This document shows positions 5,873-10,097 of a stretch of 10,097 nucleotides of DNA, piece after piece. The first letter of the stretch is position 1; the number at the start of each line of letters is the position of its first letter. Origin of the DNA: Microcaldota archaeon (GTDB lineage Archaea; Micrarchaeota; Micrarchaeia; Micrarchaeales; CABMGC01); contig JAJZOS010000022.1 in NCBI GenBank assembly GCA_021851985.1, forward strand, positions 1-10,097. Reading direction: 5' to 3'. Under the pieces are notes generated by a model. It saw nothing but the letters and a program-made list of their open reading frames with translations, was not told the DNA's origin and did not search any database. The position numbers were made by a program, and so were the translations under genes.

Positions 5873-6634
5873 TCATCTTGAAGATTGCAGATTATACAAA
5901 CAGTATCTCTTAAGCGGACATTTACTACATAAAGGTTTTGCTTTGCAGTAGTTTTTGCCCAATTCTACGAACTGAGCATGAAAATCCTTATAAAGGCCGA
6001 TTTTAGGAGGGATTTTGGAAATGATCATGGACTGCAGTTCATCATATTCAATATCGTCCTTGATTGCATATACTCTGCTCATTATCCTTTTTGTATATGC
6101 GTCTATAACAAATACCCTCTTTCCTGCCGCATAAAGGATTATTGAATCTGCGGTCTCCTTGCCTATGCCATTCAAACTTAGGAGTTCCCCCCTGAGCGGC
6201 ATTGTATTCTTTTTAAACATTCTGTTTAGTGAAGCGTATTTTTGCACTACATACTTGGATATATAACTTAGTCTTTTTGCCTTCTGCCTATAGTATCCCG
6301 AGGGTCTTATAAGCCCTTCAAGGTAGCTGGTTTCCATTTCGCTTATTTTTTTGATGCTGAGAGAGTCCGCACTTCTTAGGTTTGATATAGCACGCTCAAC
6401 ATTCTTCCATGATGTCTGCTGGGTTAGTATCGCCCCTATGAATATCTCGTCTTTAGTATCTCCAGGCCACCAATTAAGGAATCCGAAATGCTGTCGCAAT
6501 TTAGAATATAGGGATTTGACTGAAATTGTATCTTGCGTTGACGCACCGATTACAGTTTTATCTCTCCGCTTTCCAGTTTTGAAATGATGTCCTTTGCGCT
6601 TATGCCTTCGCAGGTTATATTCATGCTTTTGCAT
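5873..6634 (-). CDS. HhH-GPD DNA glycosylase, endonuclease III/MagIII-like, with Fe-S cluster
   Basis: This base-excision enzyme removes damaged bases from DNA. Residues 45-75 carry NWWPGDT and GAILTQQTSWKNVE, typical of the endonuclease III-related/MagIII branch. The helix-hairpin-helix is LNGIGKETAD (154-163) and the catalytic Asp is Asp178 in FVIDAYTKR. Where bifunctional endonuclease III has a catalytic Lys (GVGRKT), this protein has Glu160, which argues for a monofunctional glycosylase, perhaps for alkylated bases as in Helicobacter MagIII. Cys230, Cys236, Cys239 and Cys245 form a C-x5-C-x2-C-x5-C cluster loop. The ATG lies inside the L11 gene, giving an 85-base overlap; AGGTG eight bases upstream supports this start. 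No other Met occurs before residue 100, and the first roughly 35 residues are basic and may not be conserved. A shorter product from a non-ATG codon cannot be excluded. Confidence 0.88.
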   Translation of the reverse strand: MQKHEYNLRRHKRKGHHFKTGKRRDKTVIGASTQDTISVKSLYSKLRQHFGFLNWWPGDTKDEIFIGAILTQQTSWKNVERAISNLRSADSLSIKKISEMETSYLEGLIRPSGYYRQKAKRLSYISKYVVQKYASLNRMFKKNTMPLRGELLSLNGIGKETADSIILYAAGKRVFVIDAYTKRIMSRVYAIKDDIEYDELQSMIISKIPPKIGLYKDFHAQFVELGKNYCKAKPLCSKCPLKRYCLYNLQSSR

Positions 6635-7017
6635 GTGCCAAGCACCTGCTTTACCCTGGATTTCATTGAATTTCCGTATAGAGATGCTTCTTTCGACTCT
6701 GCAATTTTCTTTACCTGGTCTATGGTTATGTTGCCTGCGACCTCCTCCTTTGATTTTGCACCTTTCTGTATACCAAGTTCTTTGAGTATAAGCGCGCTAG
6801 TAGTAGGTGACCCCACCTCTATCCTGTACTCTTTTGTCTCTTTGTTTACAGTGACTTTTACAGGTATCTTTATTCCCTCAAACGCTTTTGTCTTTTCATT
6901 TATTTCATTGACTATATTGCCTGTGTTCACTCCAAGCGGCCCTAGAGCAGGTCCGAATGGAGGGCCTCCGCTTGCCTTCCCTCCCTCTATCAATCCGTTT
7001 ACTACAACATCTGTCAT
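6550..7017 (-). CDS. rpl11: 50S ribosomal protein L11 (uL11)
   Basis: L11 binds the GTPase-associated region of 23S rRNA at the base of the L10-L12 stalk. The N-terminal domain has the near-invariant GGKASGGPPFGPALGPLGVN (12-31), and the RNA-binding C-terminal domain ends with GTCKSMNITCEG (about 127-138). At 155 residues it is of normal archaeal length. I chose the ATG at 7017, which overlaps the Spt5 stop (TGATG); an in-frame TTG immediately before it at 7020 would add one residue and is less likely. The 3' end overlaps the DNA glycosylase gene by 85 bases. Pairing with spt5 upstream is a classic archaeal arrangement, but L1, L10 and L12 do not follow directly here. Confidence 0.97.
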   Translation of the reverse strand: MTDVVVNGLIEGGKASGGPPFGPALGPLGVNTGNIVNEINEKTKAFEGIKIPVKVTVNKETKEYRIEVGSPTTSALILKELGIQKGAKSKEEVAGNITIDQVKKIAESKEASLYGNSMKSRVKQVLGTCKSMNITCEGISAKDIISKLESGEIKL

Positions 7018-7466
7018 CAAATCACTTGGTTTGCTTTTTGAATTATACGGGCCATATTGGACTTTGTAGTCACTGGTATTGGCACAGCAACATCCATGAG
7101 CTCCACGGTTATTTCATCCTTTCCTGAATCAGTCTTTATTACCTTGGCTTTATATCCCTTGAATGGGCCTCCAAAGAACTCTATTACATCGTTTATAGCT
7201 ATCTGTTGAGTGGCCTGTTTTGAGGATAGCATCTTCTCAAGCTCAGATTCCTCTAGGGGCTTGGAGAGCATCCCCTTTACATGGGGTTCATTAAGTATCA
7301 GATCGCGGCATGCAATCTCAGAAGCGGCTTCTATCACAACGTACCCTTTCATGCCGAATGGCATTATTATTGAATATATGTCATTTGCGCCTTTGGCGGC
7401 TTTGTTCTGTATTATGTCAGAAGTTATCTTCTCCTGGCTTGCAGTTACTCTTACTATGAAGTACAA
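7017..7466 (-). CDS. spt5: Transcription elongation factor Spt5 (NusG family)
   Basis: Spt5 clamps RNA polymerase through its NGN domain (with Spt4 in archaea) and contacts the ribosome or RNA through its KOW domain. The NGN domain is residues 1-85, with MPFGMKGYVVIEA at 35-47. The KOW motif is around 93-125, including GGPFKGYKAKV. The 149-residue length is typical of archaea. The start is a TTG: the preceding in-frame codon is TAA and no ATG or GTG exists before the conserved strand. GTGAT three bases upstream is a likely, closely spaced Shine-Dalgarno. It is the first gene of a minus-strand operon with L11, a DNA glycosylase and an isoprenyl synthase, and is divergent from trm5 with only 37 bases between start codons. 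Confidence 0.95.
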   Translation of the reverse strand: MYFIVRVTASQEKITSDIIQNKAAKGANDIYSIIMPFGMKGYVVIEAASEIACRDLILNEPHVKGMLSKPLEESELEKMLSSKQATQQIAINDVIEFFGGPFKGYKAKVIKTDSGKDEITVELMDVAVPIPVTTKSNMARIIQKANQVI

Positions 7467-7474
7467 TTAATCAC

Positions 7475-7487
7475 TTTTTAATATTAT
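7475..7487 (+). promoter_or_regulatory. Possible TATA box for trm5 in the spt5-trm5 gap
   Basis: TTTTTAATATTAT is centred about 24 bases before the trm5 ATG and no Shine-Dalgarno is visible, consistent with a leaderless mRNA. The same AT-rich stretch overlaps the spt5 leader, so the two promoters are probably interlocked. Confidence 0.4.
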
Positions 7488-7503
7488 CCATTGATATTCT
7501 TTT

Positions 7504-8550
7504 ATGCTTGGAATTAAGGTACCTAAAAGGATGGCTGAAAATGTGAGAAAATATCTCGCAAAGCGCAACCTAATAGATATTAATTACAGAATAATAAGCA
7601 ATGACAAATTTATATACTTTCCCATAGGGATGGATGCCAGAGGCAATGCAAGTCTTTCGCGGATTATGAAATTGGCGTTTGCATCATTTGTGGAAAGGAG
7701 CTTTCCTGGATCCGGAAAGGGGATTAATTATAAAGACATGCTAAAGAATAAGCTTGGTAATGAAGAATACTCCAGTACCGTAAAAGGTTATGATCAGCTA
7801 GGCGATATAGCCATAATAGAGCCAAAAACGGATAAAGGAGGCAGGGCGCTTGCGAAGGCGCTTCTGGCCACAAAAAAGGATATACGTACTGTTCTGGCAA
7901 AAGGCGGACCCGTAAGTGGAAGGTATAGGACAAGAAGATATGTGTATATTGCAGGAAGAAAGAATTTCAGGGCACTGTACAAGGAAAACGGTTCACTGTT
8001 CGAATTTGACTTGAAGAAGTCGTTTTTTTCGACAAGGCTCGCCTATGAAAGGAACAGGATAAGCAAACTGGTAAAAGACGGAGAGTCCGTTTGCGTCATG
8101 TTTGCCGGAGTGGGGCCTTTTGCCATAGAAATCGCAAAGGCAAATAAACATGCGAATATAGTTGCAATAGAGCTTAACAAAAATGCATACAAGGACATGA
8201 TGCATAACATAAAGCTGAATAAGGTGCTGAATGTTGTTGCAGAACTTGGAGATGTAAATAAAGTTGCGTCAAAATATGAAAGATTTGCAGACAGGATAGT
8301 GATGCCTCTTCCTAAAGACGCATATGGATTCCTAGATTCAGCCGCAAAGATGGCAAAAAAGAGGTGTATAGTGCATTACTATGCGTTTGGAAACAGGTCA
8401 AACGCGTATGAAGAGCATGTAAACTCCCTGAGAAGATTTTTTGTGGAGAGGGGGATAAAACTACGCGTTCTTTTTAAAAGGGTGGTTAGGCAATACTCTC
8501 CGAGCGAGATAGAGATTGTGGTGGATTTCCTGATTACCAAGCTGCAGTAA
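7504..8550 (+). CDS. trm5: tRNA (guanine37-N1)-methyltransferase Trm5
   Basis: Archaeal Trm5 transfers a methyl group from S-adenosylmethionine to N1 of G37, preventing +1 frameshifting. The Rossmann domain starts near residue 185. Motif I is FAGVGPFAIEIAK (200-212), Glu223 in VAIELN should bind the ribose of AdoMet, and the motif IV equivalent is MPLPKDAYGFL (267-277). Upstream are the family blocks GYDQLGDIAII (95-105) and FSTRLAYER (175-183). At 348 residues it is close to the three-domain archaeal form. The first start codon is ATG 7504. The tRNA-Leu(CAA) in this window has a G at position 37 and could be a substrate. The gene is convergent with the ferredoxin gene (19-bp gap). Confidence 0.94.
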   Translation: MLGIKVPKRMAENVRKYLAKRNLIDINYRIISNDKFIYFPIGMDARGNASLSRIMKLAFASFVERSFPGSGKGINYKDMLKNKLGNEEYSSTVKGYDQLGDIAIIEPKTDKGGRALAKALLATKKDIRTVLAKGGPVSGRYRTRRYVYIAGRKNFRALYKENGSLFEFDLKKSFFSTRLAYERNRISKLVKDGESVCVMFAGVGPFAIEIAKANKHANIVAIELNKNAYKDMMHNIKLNKVLNVVAELGDVNKVASKYERFADRIVMPLPKDAYGFLDSAAKMAKKRCIVHYYAFGNRSNAYEEHVNSLRRFFVERGIKLRVLFKRVVRQYSPSEIEIVVDFLITKLQ

Positions 8551-8569
8551 GACTTCTGGGGTCTTTGCC

Positions 8570-8926
8570 TTATTTGTATATCGATCTGTATACGTTGTTG
8601 GTGTCGTCAGTTATAACTATGCATTCGCCTTCGCACTCTACAAGGCACGCTTGGCATAGAATGCATGATGGTCCGTTTACCGCTACAGATATTCCGCCGC
8701 TTCCTCCTTCGAATTTCTCGGCAAAATGATGGTGGCCGTCCTGCACATTTGCCCATTTTGCAGTCACCTCAGGAGTATGCTCTCCTTTCCACTGCACATC
8801 TGCAGGAGCGGCGTCTGCATTTACATTGGGGCTCGCTCTGTCGTGCATCTCAAATACAGCGACAGGACATACATCAAAACAGTGAGAACATCCGGTGCAT
8901 TTTGGTTTTTCAACATATACCTGCAT
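8570..8926 (-). CDS. Ferredoxin, two 4Fe-4S motifs separated by a long His-containing insert
   Basis: This small electron carrier probably serves cytoplasmic redox reactions. The first cluster motif is C-x2-C-x2-C-x3-C-P (Cys10, 13, 16, 20). The second is Cys88, 91, 94, 98, where the usual Pro after the last Cys is Glu99 and a ninth Cys (102) follows. Between the motifs lie 67 residues, far more than in compact bacterial ferredoxins (under 30), including Trp46, Trp58, His50 and a His65-66-67 cluster. Sulfolobales and Thermoplasmatales ferredoxins bind zinc through His residues in an N-terminal extension, but here the extra material is internal, so a zinc site is only a guess. A TATA box lies about 36 bases upstream. 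The gene appears monocistronic. Confidence 0.88.
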   Translation of the reverse strand: MQVYVEKPKCTGCSHCFDVCPVAVFEMHDRASPNVNADAAPADVQWKGEHTPEVTAKWANVQDGHHHFAEKFEGGSGGISVAVNGPSCILCQACLVECEGECIVITDDTNNVYRSIYK

Positions 8927-8955
8927 TTCATTACCAAATTATATTCATCAACAAA

Positions 8956-8970
8956 TATTATATAAATTTT
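8956..8970 (-). promoter_or_regulatory. Predicted TATA box for the ferredoxin gene
   Basis: The minus strand reads AAAATTTATATAATA, with a core TTTATATAA about 36 bases before the ATG, predicting a leader of about 10 bases. Confidence 0.55.
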
Positions 8971-8986
8971 GCTTCAAGGCCGGTTG

Positions 8987-9099
8987 TTATGCATGCCGTA
9001 AATAATCTCCAGCAAAGGCTAGACAAGACCAAGTGCATGTCTGCACTACGGAATCATTATTGACCCATAATGCAAACAGCAATTTACGGCAATGCATAA
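8987..9099. other. Structured intergenic element: 17-bp inverted repeat enclosing two hairpins
   Basis: The arms TTATGCATGCCGTAAAT (8987-9003) and the matching arm at 9082-9099 pair over 17 bp with a single bulged A at 9091. Inside the 78-base interval are two perfect 6-bp hairpins: AGTGCA-TGTC-TGCACT (9032-9047) and CATTAT-TGACCC-ATAATG (9055-9072). The layout is that of a multibranched RNA or of a small inverted-repeat mobile element; no flanking target duplication is obvious. It lies after the L12 stop and before the ferredoxin promoter, so on the minus strand it could be a 3'-UTR structure of the L10-L12 transcript. I do not recognise an RNA family. This element and the neighbouring palindrome fill most of the 190-base gap between genes. 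Confidence 0.5.
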
Positions 9100-9113
9100 G
9101 CTTGATATGCATT
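9091..9113. terminator. Palindrome just after the L12 stop, possible 3'-end hairpin
   Basis: AATGCAT (9091-9097) and ATGCATT (9107-9113) form a perfect 7-bp inverted repeat with a 9-base loop, four bases beyond the L12 stop on the minus strand. It overlaps and would compete with one arm of the larger structure. No strong T-run follows on the minus strand, so termination is uncertain. Confidence 0.3.
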
Positions 9114-9116
9114 AGC

Positions 9117-9419
9117 TTAGCCAAAAAGGCTTGCTAGACCGCCAGCTGCCTGCTCTTCGCTTACTTTCTCCTCGGCCGGTTCCTCCTTTTTGGACGGCTT
9201 CCCTGCAGCAGGAGCTGCAGCAGCCGGAGCAGCTACTTGGACGTTTTGTGCGTTCTTTATTACATCTTTTATATTCACTTCCTTCAATGAGGAAGATACA
9301 GACTTTGCCATAGCCTCGTCAGGAGTGAGTCCTGCCGCCTTTACAACTTCTGCCAAGTTTTTTTCATTTATCTCCTTTCCAGCCGCGTCTAAGAGAAGCG
9401 CAGCATATATATACTCCAT
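9117..9419 (-). CDS. rpl12: 50S ribosomal protein L12 (P1 family)
   Basis: L12 dimers form the flexible ribosomal stalk that recruits translation factors. The N-terminal dimerisation domain starts MEYIYAALLLDAAGKEIN. An Ala/Pro-rich hinge (about 64-73) leads to an acidic tail with KKEEPAEEKVSEE and the conserved terminal GLASLFG that archaeal factors bind. At 100 residues it is of normal length. GGTG five bases before the ATG is a clear Shine-Dalgarno. The gene follows L10 after a 15-base gap in the usual archaeal L10-L12 order. Confidence 0.97.
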   Translation of the reverse strand: MEYIYAALLLDAAGKEINEKNLAEVVKAAGLTPDEAMAKSVSSSLKEVNIKDVIKNAQNVQVAAPAAAAPAAGKPSKKEEPAEEKVSEEQAAGGLASLFG

Positions 9420-9434
9420 TTTTTCACCATTTCA

Positions 9435-10094
9435 TTAAGCGTCATTTTTAACAAGTTTATTGAGCCCTACAGCTTCCAGAACAGCCTTTGCAATAAGCTG
9501 CTCTGCTATCTCAGGTTCATATATTTTTGCTTCGAGGCCAAGGCCCAATGCAGACAAGTATGCATTCCTTATAAATGAGCTTGCATTGTACTTAGTTACA
9601 AAGCCTATTTGCAATGCCAATGCATTTGCCTGTGCAAAATTGCTTGCAATCTCAGAGGCAACGAACTGCGAATCTATCCTTAAAGCGGCTTCGCTGAAAA
9701 GAATGTTTTCATTTACCACTGCCTTCAGTTTTGTTCCGGTTTCAAAAGGCATTATCTCAAGCATCTTTAATGCTTTTGATACAGAAGTAGTTATCTTGTC
9801 ACCTTTTTTGACCAGTACTTTAGATTTTGATATCACAACCTTTCCTTTCTGGATCTGAACATCTATTCCTGCGGATTTCAAATCCGTAACTGCCTGTCCA
9901 GGCGCAATTGCAGTCTCCCCTGACTCTATAATTATATCATTAGGCGATATCTGGTTGGGCTTCGCTGAAAGCTTCATCTTGTTTTCTGTTATTACCTTGT
10001 TTAACTCAGTTGGATCCTTATTTGAGAGCAGTATTACGAAATTTCTGTCGGTATGGTTGTTCAGTCCAGAAAGGAAAGGTTGTGATATCAAAAT
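9435..10094 (-). CDS. rpl10: 50S ribosomal protein L10 (P0), N-terminal domain missing
   Basis: L10 anchors the L12 dimers to 23S rRNA. The visible part contains the archaeal insertion domain (around 45-105 counted from the TTG at 10091: SPNDIIIESGETAIAPGQAV, then QIQKGKVVISKSKVLVKKGD) and the alpha-helical C-terminal segment that carries L12. It aligns well with the last two thirds of archaeal P0. The N-terminal rRNA-binding domain, about 70-80 residues, should lie upstream in the same frame, but the last three bases of the window read TAG on the minus strand in that frame. The coding frame therefore opens only at 10094, and the TTG at 10091 is merely the first possible start. The C-terminus is also short, ending about 20 residues after EPEIAEQL with no acidic tail. 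Causes could be a real split gene, a frameshift, or an error at a contig end. Confidence 0.88.
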   Translation of the reverse strand: MLISQPFLSGLNNHTDRNFVILLSNKDPTELNKVITENKMKLSAKPNQISPNDIIIESGETAIAPGQAVTDLKSAGIDVQIQKGKVVISKSKVLVKKGDKITTSVSKALKMLEIMPFETGTKLKAVVNENILFSEAALRIDSQFVASEIASNFAQANALALQIGFVTKYNASSFIRNAYLSALGLGLEAKIYEPEIAEQLIAKAVLEAVGLNKLVKNDA

Positions 10095-10097
10095 CTA

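Noticed and set aside
6584..7069. A 161-codon open frame opposite L11
   Set aside because: It is the antisense shadow of L11 and the end of Spt5. Both are unambiguous on the minus strand.
8946..8951. TGATGA on the minus strand as a box C of a C/D guide RNA
   Set aside because: No matching D box or C'/D' pair is found at suitable spacing, and it lies in the ferredoxin leader.
8665..9063. A 132-codon plus-strand frame across the ferredoxin gene and the structured gap
   Set aside because: It overlaps the ferredoxin gene antisense and crosses its promoter; composition is not protein-like.
1..10097. CRISPR array, insertion sequence, integrase or defence genes
   Set aside because: I saw no repeat-spacer pattern, transposase motif or defence-type gene; the content is housekeeping apart from the points listed.

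Overview
The window looks like chromosome from a small archaeon. The protein set is archaeal: Spt5, archaeal L11, L10/P0 and L12/P1, Trm5, RtcB and a short-chain isoprenyl synthase. Promoters have archaeal BRE/TATA spacing, a tRNA gene has a bulge-helix-type intron and no encoded CCA, and the 5S rRNA is archaeal and stands alone. Tight packing, non-canonical tRNA splicing, an unlinked 5S gene and a GH15 glucoamylase would fit a DPANN/ARMAN-type lineage (Micrarchaeota or Parvarchaeota) or a Thermoplasmatales associate. That placement is inference; the domain Archaea is firm.

Layout. 49-2147 (+): an unrecognised 113-residue protein overlapping a GH15 glucoamylase/trehalase-type hydrolase. 2158-3597 (-): RtcB RNA ligase, convergent with the hydrolase. 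3598-3713: a divergent promoter region holding two TATA boxes and a perfect 7-5-7 inverted repeat. 3714-3811 (+): tRNA-Leu(CAA) interrupted in its T-loop by a 13-nt intron, followed 20 nt later by a C39-peptidase-like protein whose expected catalytic Cys is Ser. 4728-4847 (+): 5S rRNA with its own promoter. 4846-7466 (-): a compact operon read as Spt5, L11, HhH-GPD DNA glycosylase, isoprenyl diphosphate synthase. 7504-8550 (+): Trm5, divergent from Spt5. 8570-8926 (-): a ferredoxin with a long insert between its clusters. 8927-9116: a gene-free stretch with a 17-bp inverted repeat enclosing two hairpins. 9117-10094 (-): L12 and L10, the latter lacking its N-terminal domain behind an in-frame TAG at the window edge.

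Functional links. Much of the window serves translation and tRNA maturation: tRNA-Leu, its presumed exon ligase RtcB, the G37 methyltransferase Trm5, 5S rRNA and stalk proteins L10, L11 and L12, plus Spt5 for transcription elongation. The most distinctive feature is the T-loop intron. Removing 13 nt restores a canonical T-arm exactly, and the gene shares a promoter region with the ligase expected to join its exons. The remaining genes are metabolic or repair functions: starch/trehalose breakdown, membrane lipid synthesis, electron transfer and base excision.
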